From Candidatus Providencia siddallii (lineage in GTDB: Bacteria; Pseudomonadota; Gammaproteobacteria; Enterobacterales; Enterobacteriaceae): DNA of 64,000 bases. A model generated the notes under the pieces. The model ran no database searches. It saw only the letters and a program-made list of their open reading frames with translations, and was not told where the DNA came from. Positions within the stretch are counted from its first letter, which is position 1, and every line of letters begins with the position of its first letter. Positions 1 to 10,309 of the stretch are shown here, one piece after another. The stretch spans positions 62,001 through 126,000 of the forward strand of contig NZ_OZ034688.1 of the NCBI RefSeq assembly GCF_964026685.1. Reading direction: 5' to 3'. A program made the translations under genes and the position numbers.

Positions 1-68
1 TATATTTACTTTTTTATATTTAACAAATTTAAATAATATTAAATGATATTGATCATTATTAATAGTTA

Positions 69-1031
69 TTATAAAATATTATTTAATTTTTTAAATACAT
101 CAATAGCTTTAATTGCGGACATTTTTTTGTTATAAGATTTTATAGAATATTGTTTTTCTCCGTAACCGCCAATTAATTTTGGATTAGTAGGACCAAAAAT
201 TGTGATGTTTGGTATATTCAATGCAGATGCTAAATGACTTAATCCTGTATCAACAGATACTATTGCTTTTGCATTAAAAATTTGTTGTCCTATTTCTATT
301 AAAGTCATTTTTGGCAAAATATTTACAAAATTAAAATCTTTTGCTAATCTGAAAGCTCTTTGTTGTTCGTATGTATTTGACCAAGGTAATTTTATTTTTA
401 TATTTAATTTTTTTATATTAAAAATTAATTCTCTCCAATGATTTTCAGGCCAATGTTTATTTTTACGTGTTGTTGAATGTAAAAAAATAATATAAGGTTT
501 TGATGTTTTGTTTGTTAATTTTGAAAAAAAATTAATGATATTAAAATCACCTTTAGTATTTTTATATTTATATTTTAAACTTTTTGCAAATAATTGTCTG
601 ATTCTTTCAACAGCATGTTGTTGTTTTTTTATGTAATGTTTTTGATTATAAAAAAAACTTGCAAGTTTTTCAGTTATACTATAAAAATCATATCCATGTT
701 TTATGCCATTTGAAAAACGAGTAACAAAAAATACACTTTTTAATAACCCTTGCGCATCTATTATAGCGTCATAGTATGTTTTTTGTAATTTTTTATAGAA
801 AATATTACGTTCAATTTTAACTTTTGTGGAAAAAAGATTTTTTCTCCATTGTCTTATTGGTGCTATAAAAATATTTTTAGTTGCATTATGTCATGTTGGG
901 ATTTGTGAATAATCTTTTTCTATTACCCAATCAAATTTAATGTTTGGAATAATTTTTTTTGCATCGGTTAAAGCTGGTAAACAATGTATAATATCACCCA
1001 TAGATGATGTTTTTATTAATAAAACTTTCAT
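69..1031 (-). CDS. waaC: Lipopolysaccharide heptosyltransferase I (WaaC/RfaC), one UGA read as Trp
   Basis: Adds the first L-glycero-D-manno-heptose to Kdo2-lipid A at the cytoplasmic face of the inner membrane. Translating from the ATG at 1029-1031 gives 320 residues, against about 319 in E. coli, colinear throughout: N-terminal KTSSMGD, central KQQHAVER, and the C-terminal nucleotide-sugar part with VSVDTGLSHL and FGPTNP. A TGA at 891-893 (codon 47) falls in IPT-W-HNA, where E. coli has IPSWHAA; read as Trp the gene is intact, read as a stop only fragments remain. No Shine-Dalgarno sequence is visible. It is divergent from kbl-tdh, as the waa and kbl-tdh operons are in E. coli. No other waa gene is in the window. 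Confidence 0.93.
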
Positions 1032-1166
1032 ATATTATTTTATTTTTTAATTATAGTTATCTTGTAAAAGTTAATTTTATAATATATTTATTAATTAAAT
1101 TTTATTTAATAATATATTTATAATATTTTTTTTAAAATATATTATTTATTATTTGAGTTTTTTTAA

Positions 1167-1184
1167 TTTTTTTTTTTTTTTTTT
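1167..1184. repeat. 18-nt poly-T run
   Basis: An uninterrupted run of 18 T in the 277-bp spacer between divergent waaC and kbl. The rest of the spacer is low-complexity A/T with no recognisable gene. Such runs are common in AT-biased symbiont spacers and are prone to length variation; no function is claimed. Confidence 0.8.
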
Positions 1185-1308
1185 ATTTTTTTATTTATTA
1201 TAACATAATAATATTACTTTTAAAATATATAAAATAATATAAAATATATTTTTTATAAGAAATAAAAAATATTTTATTAAATTAATTAAATATATTTTTG
1301 GAAAAAAA

Positions 1309-2505
1309 ATGTCAAAAAATTTTTATCAACAAATTAATAATTGTTTGAATGAATTAAAAATTAACAATTTATTAAAAAAAGAATCTATTATTATTACACC
1401 ACAAAATGTTAATATTGAAATTGTTGGAGGTTATCGTGTTATAAATTTTTGTTCAAATAATTATTTAGGGTTAGCTAATGATCAAAATTTAATTTTAGAA
1501 GTAAAAAAAGGAATAGATGATTATGGTTTTGGTATAGCATCAGTACGTTTTATTTGTGGAACACAAAAAATTCATAAAATACTTGAAAAAAAAATTGCTA
1601 ATTTTTTATGTATGGAAGATGCTATCTTATATTCTTCATGTTTTGATGCAAATTGTGGATTGTTTGAGCCATTATTTGGATTAGAAGATTCTATTATTTC
1701 AGATTCATTAAATCATGCATCAATTATTGATGGTATTCGCTTATGCAAAGCAAAAGTTTATATATTTAATAGTAATTCAATGGATGATTTAAAAAAAAGA
1801 CTTAATGAAGCAAAGATATCTGGATCTAGAAATATTATAATAGCTGTTGATGGTGTTACATCAATGGATGGTATTATTGCAAAATTGCATGATATCTGTG
1901 AATTAGCAAATGAATATCAAGCATTGGTAATTGTTGATGATTCACATGGAGTAGGAATTCTTGGGGAAAATGGTAAAGGTTCTCATGAATATTGTAATGT
2001 TATTGGTAAAATTGATATTATTACTGGTACATTTGGAAAAGCACTTGGTGGTGTTTCAGGGGGATATATTGCTGCAAAAAAAAATGTAATTGAGTTATTA
2101 CGTCAAAAATCACGTCCTTATTTATTTTCAAATTCTCTAGCTCCTTGTAATGTTGTTGCATTTATTAAAGCGGTTGATATGATGGTTGATTGTAATCATT
2201 TACGTGAAAAATTATGGAATAATGTTAAGTTATTTAGAGAAAAAATGGTTTCAATTGGTTTTAAAATATCTAATTCTAATCATGCTATTATACCTATAAT
2301 GTTAAATGATGTTAAAATTTCTCAAAAATTTACATATGAGTTATTTAAAAAAGGTATTTATGTTATGAGTTTTTTTTATCCTGTGGTACCAAAAAATAAA
2401 CCAAGGATTCGTGTGCAAATATCTGCTTCACATAGTGAAAATGATATTTTATATGCAGTTGAATCTTTTGCATCTATAGGTAAAAAACTTAATATCATAA
2501 AATAA
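1309..2505 (+). CDS. kbl: Glycine C-acetyltransferase (2-amino-3-ketobutyrate CoA ligase)
   Basis: PLP-dependent enzyme that cleaves 2-amino-3-ketobutyrate with CoA into glycine and acetyl-CoA, the second step of threonine degradation. It has 398 residues, the same as E. coli Kbl. Visible are NYLG near the start, DDSHGVG, and [10 protein letters not shown] with the PLP lysine at residue 244. It belongs to the alpha-oxoamine synthase family, like BioF elsewhere in the window, but the adjacent tdh makes Kbl the clear call. Stop TAA. The gap to tdh is 13 bp, so the two are probably co-transcribed. All codons read without recoding. The likely role here is glycine supply from threonine. Confidence 0.95.
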   Translation: MSKNFYQQINNCLNELKINNLLKKESIIITPQNVNIEIVGGYRVINFCSNNYLGLANDQNLILEVKKGIDDYGFGIASVRFICGTQKIHKILEKKIANFLCMEDAILYSSCFDANCGLFEPLFGLEDSIISDSLNHASIIDGIRLCKAKVYIFNSNSMDDLKKRLNEAKISGSRNIIIAVDGVTSMDGIIAKLHDICELANEYQALVIVDDSHGVGILGENGKGSHEYCNVIGKIDIITGTFGKALGGVSGGYIAAKKNVIELLRQKSRPYLFSNSLAPCNVVAFIKAVDMMVDCNHLREKLWNNVKLFREKMVSIGFKISNSNHAIIPIMLNDVKISQKFTYELFKKGIYVMSFFYPVVPKNKPRIRVQISASHSENDILYAVESFASIGKKLNIIK

Positions 2506-2518
2506 TAAGAAGGTTTTT

Positions 2519-3544
2519 ATGAAAGCTATATCTAAATTAAAAGAAAAACCTGGTTTATGGTTAATTGATACTCCTGAACCTGAACTTGGTGATAGTGATG
2601 TTATGATTAAAATCCGTAAAACAGCAATATGTGGTACGGATATACATATATATAATTGGGATAATTGGGCTAAAAAAACAATTCCTGTCCCGATTATTAT
2701 AGGTCATGAATATATGGGGGAAATTATTAAAATTGGACAATATGTAAAAAATTATAAAATAGGAGATAGAGTTTCTAGTGACGGACATATTGTGTGCTTA
2801 AATTGTAGAAATTGTAAAAGAGGTATTTTTCATCTTTGTAGAAAAACTATTAATGTTGGTATAAATAGACCTGGTTGTTTTGCAGAATATTTAGTTGTTC
2901 CTTCTTTTAACGTATTTAAAATTCCAGATTTTATTACAGATGATATTGCTGCTATTTTTGATCCTTTTGGTAATGCAGTTCATACTGCTCTTTCGTTTGA
3001 TTTATCAGGTGAAGATGTATTAATTTCTGGTGCTGGTCCAATTGGAATTATGTCTGCTTTAGTTTGTCATCATGTTGGAGCTAGACATGTGGTTATTACA
3101 GATATTAATGATTATAGATTAGAATTAGCAAAGAAAAATGGTATTTTAAAAACAGTTAATGTTTTATATAAAAATATTTTTGATGTAATGGATGAATTAG
3201 GAATAAAAGAAGGTTTTGGTGTAGGACTTGAAGCTTCTGGATCAGATAAAGCTTTTCAAAATATGATTGATGTTATTAGTTATGGTGGAAAAATTTCATT
3301 ACTTGGTATTTCTAAATCACCTAGTACAGTAGATTTAAATAAAATAATATCTAAAGGAGTTTTTATAAAAGGAATATATGGTAGAGAATTATTTGAAACT
3401 TGGTATAAAATGACTTCTTTAATTCAATCTGGTTTAAATTTATCTAAAATTATTACTCATGAATTTATTGTTGATGATTTTCAAAAAGGTATTGATATAA
3501 TGAAAAATGGTTTATCAGGAAAAGTATTATTAAAATGGGATTAG
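2519..3544 (+). CDS. tdh: L-threonine 3-dehydrogenase
   Basis: Zinc-dependent, NAD-linked oxidation of threonine to 2-amino-3-ketobutyrate, the substrate of Kbl encoded just upstream. It has 341 residues, as in E. coli. It carries the catalytic-zinc cysteine at residue 38 in AICGTDIH, the following GHEYMGE, a structural-zinc cysteine cluster of the form CxxCxxC(x7)C ([10 protein letters not shown] then LC), and a Rossmann SGAGPIG motif. A good Shine-Dalgarno sequence (AAGAAGG) precedes the ATG. It ends in TAG, one of the few non-TAA stops seen. The kbl-tdh pair is conserved as in E. coli. Confidence 0.95.
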   Translation: MKAISKLKEKPGLWLIDTPEPELGDSDVMIKIRKTAICGTDIHIYNWDNWAKKTIPVPIIIGHEYMGEIIKIGQYVKNYKIGDRVSSDGHIVCLNCRNCKRGIFHLCRKTINVGINRPGCFAEYLVVPSFNVFKIPDFITDDIAAIFDPFGNAVHTALSFDLSGEDVLISGAGPIGIMSALVCHHVGARHVVITDINDYRLELAKKNGILKTVNVLYKNIFDVMDELGIKEGFGVGLEASGSDKAFQNMIDVISYGGKISLLGISKSPSTVDLNKIISKGVFIKGIYGRELFETWYKMTSLIQSGLNLSKIITHEFIVDDFQKGIDIMKNGLSGKVLLKWD

Positions 3545-3890
3545 TTTTTTATTATTTAAAATTTAATTTTTTTGTTTTTAGATAATATTTATAATTTTGT
3601 TTTTTTTTAAAAATTGTTAAAGTTTTTTATGTAATAAAATATGTTATTTTTAAAATGTTTATTTATAAAAAATTGTAATTTTTTATGGTTTTTATTATAA
3701 AACATAAAATGTTTTGTATAAAATATAAATAATTTTTATATTTAAAAAAAACGATAAAATATACTATATACTAAATAATTGTAGTTTTATATAAATTTTT
3801 ATAAAAAATAATTTTTTTTATATTTTTATTTTATTTTTTTATTTTTTATGATAAAAATAATTTAAATTAAAAAAAATAAAAAGGTTTTTA
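3545..3890. other. Spacer, no gene seen
   Basis: 346 bp of A/T-rich sequence between tdh and gpsA. In E. coli this interval carries envC, gpmM, grxC, secB and others. I see no recognisable fragment of them. Only an AAAAAGG ribosome site close to the gpsA start stands out. Confidence 0.6.
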
Positions 3891-4907
3891 ATGAAGACTT
3901 ATTCAATTACAATAATTGGTGCTGGTTCTTATGGAACTGCTTTAGCAGTTATGTTATCTAGTAATAAACATGAAGTTGTTTTGTGGGGGCATAAAATAAA
4001 TCATATTAAGAAATTAAAACAAGATAGAATGAATAAAAAATTTTTACCTGATATCAGTTTTCCTGAAAAATTATTACTTGAAACAAATTTAGAAATTGCT
4101 GTTAATATGAATAAAAATATTTTGATTGTTGTTCCAAGTTATGTTTTTGGTGATGTTTTAAGACAAATAAAACCATTTTTAAAAAATGATTCTCGTATAA
4201 TTTGGGCTACTAAGGGATTAGAAAAAAATACTGGACGTTTATTACAAGATGTAGCTCGTGAAATATTAGGAGAAAAAATTCATCTTGCAGTATTATCAGG
4301 TCCGACTTTTGCAATAGAATTAGCAAAAGGAATGCCTACAGCTATTGTTATAGCAGCAAGCAACGATAAATTTGCTGATGATTTACAAAAAATATTTCAT
4401 TGTGATAAAAATTTTCGTGTTTATAAAAATAGAGATATGATTGGAGTTCAAGTAGGTGGTGTAGTTAAGAATATTATAGCTATAGGTGTAGGAATATCTG
4501 ATGGTATGGGTTTTGGTTCTAATGCTCGTACTGCATTAATTACTCGTGGTTTAGCTGAAATGAGTCGACTTGGTATTGCATTAGGTGCAAATATATCATC
4601 ATTTATGGGAATGTCAGGATTAGGTGATTTAGTGTTAACGTGTACTGATGATAAATCTCGTAATCGTAAATTTGGATTAATGCTTGGTTCTGGCTTTTCT
4701 GTTAAAGAAGCAGAAAATAAAATTGGAAAAATTATTGAAGGATATCATAATATAAGAGAAGTAAAAATATTAGCTAATTCTAAAAATGTTGAAATGCCAA
4801 TTACTCAACAAATTTATGAAATTGTTTATTTTAATAAAAATTTATTAGAAGTTGTTCGTTCTTTACTTGAACGTTCAACAAAAGATGAATTTTTTGGATA
4901 TTCTTAA
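3891..4907 (+). CDS. gpsA: Glycerol-3-phosphate dehydrogenase [NAD(P)+]
   Basis: Cytosolic enzyme reducing dihydroxyacetone phosphate to sn-glycerol 3-phosphate, the backbone for phospholipid synthesis. It has 338 residues (E. coli 339). The N-terminal dinucleotide fold shows [10 protein letters not shown]. The middle has SGPTFA, and the catalytic-lysine segment GGVVKN lies near residue 190. The C-terminal region keeps GMSGLGDL and TRGLAEM. The start is supported by AAAAAGG eight bases upstream. Stop TAA. It is convergent with mrdB after a 40-bp gap. In E. coli gpsA lies near kbl-tdh, whereas mrdB is far away, so the gpsA/mrdB junction is a rearrangement point. Confidence 0.95.
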   Translation: MKTYSITIIGAGSYGTALAVMLSSNKHEVVLWGHKINHIKKLKQDRMNKKFLPDISFPEKLLLETNLEIAVNMNKNILIVVPSYVFGDVLRQIKPFLKNDSRIIWATKGLEKNTGRLLQDVAREILGEKIHLAVLSGPTFAIELAKGMPTAIVIAASNDKFADDLQKIFHCDKNFRVYKNRDMIGVQVGGVVKNIIAIGVGISDGMGFGSNARTALITRGLAEMSRLGIALGANISSFMGMSGLGDLVLTCTDDKSRNRKFGLMLGSGFSVKEAENKIGKIIEGYHNIREVKILANSKNVEMPITQQIYEIVYFNKNLLEVVRSLLERSTKDEFFGYS

Positions 4908-4930
4908 TTTTATATTAAGATATTTTTTTG
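4898..4930. terminator. Possible terminator between convergent gpsA and mrdB
   Basis: An inverted repeat (ATAT, one bulged T, CTTAAT; short loop; ATTAAGATAT) overlaps the gpsA stop and is followed by a run of seven T. The shape fits a rho-independent terminator for gpsA, but the stem is almost all A/T and therefore weak. Confidence 0.4.
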
Positions 4931-4947
4931 AATAAAGTTTTTAAAAA

Positions 4948-6075
4948 TTATAAACTTTTTGATAAAAATTTTTTATTAGTATGTATCGACATAATTATTC
5001 CAAAACTTGACATTAATACTATTAATGCTGACCCCCCATAACTCATTAATGGAAGTGGTATACCTACAATTGGTAATATCCCGCTTACCATACCAATGTT
5101 TACGAAACAATATATAAAAAATATTAATGTTAAACTACCAACTATAATTCGGCCAAAAGTATTTTGTGCATTATTTGCGATATATAAACATCTTATTACT
5201 AATAAAATATATAATGTTAATAATATTAATACCCCAATTAAACCTAATTCTTCTGCTAAAACAGCAAAAATAAAATCTGTATGTCTTTCTGGAAGAAATT
5301 CAAGTTGTGATTGCGTTCCTTGTAACCAACCTTTTCCAGTAAAACCACCTGATCCTATAGCAATTTTAGATTGAATTATATGATATCCAGCGCCTAATGG
5401 GTCAGAATCAGGATTTAACAGCATAATAATACGTGATCGTTGATAATCATGCATTAAAAAGTACCAAAGAAATGGAATAAATAATGATAATATTATTATC
5501 GAAATGATTATTAATTTTCAACTTATTCCTGCTAGAAATAAAACAAATATACCAGATAAAGCAATAAGAATTGCTGTTCCTAAATCTGGTTGTATTGCTA
5601 CTAATAAAGTTGGTATGCTAATAATTATTAATGCTATTAATGTTTTTTTAGAAGATGGTGGATATGAATTTCTGTTTATAAAACGTGCAATCATTAAAGG
5701 TACAGCAATTTTAGCAATTTCTGAAGGTTGAAAACGAATAAATCCAAAATCTAACCAACGTTGAGCTCCTTTTGTTATTTCTCCAAAAATGTTAGCTAAT
5801 ATTAATAAAATAATACAAAAAATAAATAAGTGTATAGCTAATTTTTCGTATATACGAGGAGAAATTTGAGCCATTAAAAACATAATTATAATACCACTTA
5901 TTATTTGTGTAATTTTTTTTTCTATTTTATATATATCTTGTCCACATGCGCTCCACATAACAAATATACTATATATAAGTAATGCAGTAATAATTAATAA
6001 CATTGGTATATCAATATGAAAACGTTTTAATAATGATTTTTTTTTATTGTTGTTCGTAATATAGTTATATTTCAT
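4948..6075 (-). CDS. mrdB: Peptidoglycan glycosyltransferase RodA/MrdB, one UGA read as Trp
   Basis: SEDS-family membrane glycosyltransferase that polymerises lipid II in the rod-shape (elongasome) complex with PBP2. Translated as one frame it has 375 residues (E. coli 370) with about ten hydrophobic segments. Typical features are [32 protein letters not shown] and, near the C-terminus, LMSYGGS. The TGA at 5518-5520 (codon 186) lies in LAGIS-W-KL, matching the E. coli Trp in LAGLSW; without recoding the gene would look split in two. It sits 38 bp downstream of mrdA on the same strand, the E. coli order. Stop TAA. Confidence 0.94.
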
Positions 6076-6113
6076 GTTTTTTATAAAAAAATATTAATAA
6101 TTTTATATTATAT

Positions 6114-7985
6114 TTATATATTTTTTTTTGACGAAGTATTTTTATTATTATTTATTAATATAAAATCAAATATTTGTCTAACAATATTCCCGATTGAAAT
6201 ATTTCCTACTCCGCCGTTTTCTAAAATAATAGAAATAGCTATTGATGGTTTATCATATGGAGCATATGCTATCATTAATTTATGATCTCTTAAATGTTCT
6301 GCTAATTTATTTGCATTATATGTATTATAACTAAAAATTTGTGCAGTACCAGATTTAGCTGCTACTTTATATGTAGTATTAATAAAGTTATGTTGTACTG
6401 TACCATTGTATGCATTTGCAACACCATACATTCCTTGTTTTACTAATTGCCAAAAACAAGAATGTATGGTGTTGTTTTGTTTTTTGTTTTCTTTGTAAAA
6501 AGTAATTGTATTTCCTAATTTTGTACTGTATAATAAATGTGGTGTTATTATTTTTCCATTATTAATTAGTATCATTAAAGCATTAGAAATTTGAATTGGT
6601 GTTGCTGTCCAATAACCTTGTCCAATACCAATTGGTATTGTATCTCCTTGGTACCAAGGTTTTTTATATTTTTTTTGTTTCCATTTTCGATTCGGCATAA
6701 TCCCTGAACGTTCTTCAAGAATATCAATTCCTGTATTTTTACCGAAACCAAAACGTATCATCCATTTTGATAATTTATCAATACCTAAATCATATGCAAT
6801 TTGATAAAAAAATGTATCTGAAGATTCAATAATTGATTTTATTATATTAAGTTTACCGTGCCCCCATCGTTTCCAATCACGGTATCGTTTTTCTGATCCA
6901 GGTAACTGCCACCATCCAGGATCAAAAATAATTGTATTTGGAGTAATTATTTTTTCAGTTAATGCTGCTATTGAAATAAAAGGTTTTACTGTTGATGCAG
7001 GAGGATAAATACCTTGAATTGTTCTATTAATTAGTGGTTTATTTGGATTTTTTAATAATGTTTGATAATCTTTATTTGAAATCCCGTTTACAAATTGATT
7101 AGAATCATAACTTGGATTTGATACTAATGCTAATATTTCACCATTTCTTGGATTTGTTACTATAACTGCTGCTCTGCTTGTTTTTAGAATTTTTTCAATG
7201 TAAATTTGTAATTTTAAATCTATAGTTAAATATATATCATGTCCAGCTTGAGGTGGTTGTTTATGAAGTTGACGTATTACACGTCCATGGCTATTTATTT
7301 CGACTTCTTCATATCCTGTTTTTCCATGTAAAATTTTTTCGTAATATCGTTCTATACCTATTTTACCTATATTATGATCTGCTGTATAATTTGATAAAAG
7401 TTTTTCTTTGTCAAGTTGTTCTAAATCTTTATTATTAATTTTTGATACATAACCAATTATGTGTGTGAGTGTTGGTCCATAAGGATATAATCTTCGTTGA
7501 TAACTTTTTATTTCAACTCCTGGAAAACGATATTGATTTACTGAAAAACGTGCCACTTGAATTTCGTTTAATTGATTTTTTAAAATTATAGGTGTAAAAC
7601 TATGAGACCGTTTGTGTTCTTTTTGAAAAATAAAAATTTCTTCATTTGTTAAATTGACAATATCACGTAGTTTATTAAATGTTTCTTTTAATGAAAAGAT
7701 TTTTTCAGGAATTATTTCTAATTGATAATAAGTATTATTTAATGCTAATTGACGTCCCATTCTATCATAAATTATACCTCTGCTTGGTGAAATTGGTAAA
7801 AGTTTTATTCTGTTATCATTTGATCGAGTTTTGTAACCTTCATGTTTTATAATTTGTAAATTAAATAAATTAATAATTATAATTAATGTTAAAATAATAA
7901 TAATTACGAATGAGATAAATGTTCTACGAATAAATAAAATAGATTCAGCTGTATGATCTCGAAAAAAATGATATTGTTTTTTCAT
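6114..7985 (-). CDS. mrdA: Penicillin-binding protein 2 (peptidoglycan transpeptidase)
   Basis: Class B PBP that cross-links peptidoglycan during elongation, partner of RodA/MrdB. It has 623 residues (E. coli 633). One N-terminal membrane segment (about 24-45) is followed by a dimerisation domain with SPSRGIIYDR and the transpeptidase domain. Active-site motifs are STVK with the nucleophile serine at residue 331, SSD near 390, and KSGTAQ near 545. Stop TAA. It is upstream of mrdB; rlmH and rsfS, which lie between mrdA and nadD in E. coli, are gone and only 86 bp separate the two genes. All Trp codons are UGG. Confidence 0.95.
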   Translation of the reverse strand: MKKQYHFFRDHTAESILFIRRTFISFVIIIILTLIIIINLFNLQIIKHEGYKTRSNDNRIKLLPISPSRGIIYDRMGRQLALNNTYYQLEIIPEKIFSLKETFNKLRDIVNLTNEEIFIFQKEHKRSHSFTPIILKNQLNEIQVARFSVNQYRFPGVEIKSYQRRLYPYGPTLTHIIGYVSKINNKDLEQLDKEKLLSNYTADHNIGKIGIERYYEKILHGKTGYEEVEINSHGRVIRQLHKQPPQAGHDIYLTIDLKLQIYIEKILKTSRAAVIVTNPRNGEILALVSNPSYDSNQFVNGISNKDYQTLLKNPNKPLINRTIQGIYPPASTVKPFISIAALTEKIITPNTIIFDPGWWQLPGSEKRYRDWKRWGHGKLNIIKSIIESSDTFFYQIAYDLGIDKLSKWMIRFGFGKNTGIDILEERSGIMPNRKWKQKKYKKPWYQGDTIPIGIGQGYWTATPIQISNALMILINNGKIITPHLLYSTKLGNTITFYKENKKQNNTIHSCFWQLVKQGMYGVANAYNGTVQHNFINTTYKVAAKSGTAQIFSYNTYNANKLAEHLRDHKLMIAYAPYDKPSIAISIILENGGVGNISIGNIVRQIFDFILINNNKNTSSKKNI

Positions 7986-8071
7986 GAAATAATTTTATAT
8001 TTTTATTTTTAATTAATTTTTAATTTAACAAATTATATTAATATTAATTATAAATATCTATTTTATTATTT

Positions 8072-8734
8072 TTAATAAATTTTTTGATAAAGATTTTGTT
8101 GTTTTATATATTGTATAACTGTTTTTGGGGTTAAACTATCACATGATTTATTAAGAAAAATTTTTTGACGTATTTCTGTTGATGAAATATTTTCTAATGG
8201 TGTTTTTGCTAGAAAAATATATCCATTTGGAAAATATTTTAATCGTTTATTATCGTTTATTAAATTTTTAAATAACCAATTTTTTATTTTTAAATTATTT
8301 ATTTTTTTGTAGCAATTTCGTGGGTAAACTAATAAATGACAATTATTTAAGATTTTATCCCATTTTTTCCATGTATTAATAGAAAACAATAAATCTTCGC
8401 CTATAATAAAAATTATTGGTTGTTTTATTCCAATTTTTTTTCTTAAATTTATTAATGTATCAATAGTATATGAAGTTATTTTTTTTTTTTCATATAAATT
8501 AATTTTAAATAACGGACGATTTTTTATAGCTAAATTAATCATTTCTATTCGTTGTTTATAATTAGCATATGGTTTTTTATGATTAGGAGTAATATTGTTA
8601 GGTAATAAATTTATTTTATTTAATCCTATTTGTTTAGCTAAATTCTCAAGAGGTCGTATATGTCCATAATGAATTGGGTCAAAAGTTCCTCCAAAAAATG
8701 TATGTAAAATATTTTTTATATTAGTTTTTAACAT
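8072..8734 (-). CDS. nadD: Nicotinate-nucleotide adenylyltransferase
   Basis: Cytosolic enzyme converting nicotinate mononucleotide and ATP to deamido-NAD, the penultimate step of NAD synthesis. It has 220 residues (E. coli 213). The nucleotidyltransferase signature FGGTFDPIHYGHI is near residue 14, and the C-terminal ISSTEIRQ motif binds the nucleotide phosphates. Stop TAA. It starts 8 bp after holA ends, so co-expression is likely. With nadA in the same window it supports retained NAD synthesis, although nadB, nadC and nadE are not seen here. Confidence 0.94.
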   Translation of the reverse strand: MLKTNIKNILHTFFGGTFDPIHYGHIRPLENLAKQIGLNKINLLPNNITPNHKKPYANYKQRIEMINLAIKNRPLFKINLYEKKKITSYTIDTLINLRKKIGIKQPIIFIIGEDLLFSINTWKKWDKILNNCHLLVYPRNCYKKINNLKIKNWLFKNLINDNKRLKYFPNGYIFLAKTPLENISSTEIRQKIFLNKSCDSLTPKTVIQYIKQQNLYQKIY

Positions 8735-8742
8735 TTGTTTTT

Positions 8743-9768
8743 TTAAATTTTAAAAAAAATTGTATTTTTTTTTGATATTAACATAGATAATGATTGTAAT
8801 TCAAACCATATTGATGAGTAAATATTTTGTTTTATATTTAGTTCTATTTTTGTTAATAATAAAAAAATATTTTGTAATTGATTAAATGTTAATTGTTGTA
8901 ATGTTTTATTTAATAACCATCTATTGTTTTGATAAATTTTATCTTTGTTTAATGATATTTTAAAATTTTTATTTAATGTTTGATATTTTAAAGTTGTTAA
9001 TAATATTAGTTCGCGTTGAATGTTTCGTAATAATATTAATGGGTTAATGTTTTCTTGTTTTAGTTTTTTTAAAATATGCCATGAACGATATAAATCACCT
9101 TTTAATACTGTATTAATTCAATGGTATGGTGTGAAATAGGCTGAATCTTTTACAATAGTTTTTATACGTGAATAAGTTATTTTTCCATCTGTAAATAACA
9201 AAGAAAGTAATTCTAAAGTTTGCATGAGTTCTAATAAGTTTCCTTCATAACAATAGCAAAGTAGTTGATTTGATTTGTCATCTAATGATAGTTTCATATT
9301 GTTTGTTTTTTTTGTAAGTCATGTTGATAAATCTTGATATTTAAGTGAAGAACAGTTAATTTGAATACCATTATTAATAATTAATTTAAACCAATCATTA
9401 TTTTTTTTATTTTTATTAATATTATTAATTATTAAAATTAATAATAAATTTTTATGAAGTAAATTTATTATTTGTTTTATTTTTTCAGAAATATTAAGTG
9501 TTATGTTATCATCATAAAATATTAAAGTAATTGTTTGACGAACAGAAAAAATGCTATTTGTTTTACAAAATATAAAAATTTTTTCCCAATCAGTATTTTG
9601 TTCTATAAAAAATGTTAAATGTTCATTAAAACCATATTTTTTTGCTATTTTTTTGATTTTATTTAAACTTTCTTTAATAAAAAAATGTTCCGTACCATAA
9701 ATTAAATAATATTTTTTAAAATTTTTTTGTAAGTAATATGTTAAATTTTCTGGTTTTATGTGATTCAT
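8743..9768 (-). CDS. holA: DNA polymerase III delta subunit (HolA), two UGA read as Trp
   Basis: Clamp-loader subunit that opens the beta sliding clamp. The single frame of 341 residues (E. coli 343) contains TGA at 9319-9321 (codon 150; DLST-W-LTKK against E. coli LPRW) and 9118-9120 (codon 217; FTPYH-W-IN against E. coli FTPFHW). Between and after them the sequence follows HolA closely: NQLLCYCYEGNLLEL, LLRNIQREL and a C-terminal WFELQSLS. The N-terminal part has YLIYGTEHFF. Stop TAA. It lies between lptE and nadD, as in E. coli. Under the standard code only a 149-residue stub would be called. Confidence 0.94.
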
Positions 9769-9800
9769 TATTTTATATGTTTTATAATTTTAATTGCGTT

Positions 9801-10286
9801 TTATTTTTTATGTGAATAAATAAATAGTAAGTTATGTATTAAATTATGAATAGCTTCTTCTTGCATTTCTTGCATAATAGTATCTTTTTCAGTATCTTTT
9901 GCTAATGCTTTTAAATTGTTTTCGAAAAAAGTACGTTCAATTTTATTATTTAATTTATAAAATTTATTATTATTTATTATTAATTCTGTATTAATTGTAA
10001 ATATTAATTGTTTTTCTGCTGCTTTTCCATCACAAAAAATAGATAAAGTTCTTGTATCTTCAAAAAAATTAATTATATTTAATATTGGTGTATTTCTGTT
10101 TGTTTTTGATAGATCAAAATTTTTTATTTTTAATTGTTCAATGAGTGTTTTTATAAAATAACTATATTGTTTATTTGAATTCAATTGCAGTTCTTTTTTT
10201 TCTGTTTCAGAAAAAATGTTTTTTTGGAAATGAAAACCACATCCTGTATTTATTAAAATAAATAAAAATAGAATTATATAATGCAT
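9801..10286 (-). CDS. lptE: LPS-assembly lipoprotein LptE
   Basis: Outer-membrane lipoprotein that plugs the LptD barrel and helps insert LPS in the outer leaflet. It has 161 residues (E. coli 193). It begins with a short hydrophobic signal and the lipobox LINTGC, placing the acylated cysteine at residue 16, followed by GFHFQ as in E. coli LptE. The body diverges strongly and is lysine/asparagine-rich. Stop TAA. Position between leuS and holA matches E. coli and supports the call more than the weak sequence similarity. If the leuS TGA is read through, the two coding regions overlap by 13 bp. Confidence 0.85.
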   Translation of the reverse strand: MHYIILFLFILINTGCGFHFQKNIFSETEKKELQLNSNKQYSYFIKTLIEQLKIKNFDLSKTNRNTPILNIINFFEDTRTLSIFCDGKAAEKQLIFTINTELIINNNKFYKLNNKIERTFFENNLKALAKDTEKDTIMQEMQEEAIHNLIHNLLFIYSHKK

Positions 10287-10309
10287 TTGTTTTTAATAAT
10301 TAATAAAAA

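Noticed and set aside
3545-3890. Possible small genes in long A/T spacers
   Set aside because: Short ORFs occur by chance and show only low-complexity Lys/Asn/Ile/Phe translations without ribosome sites.
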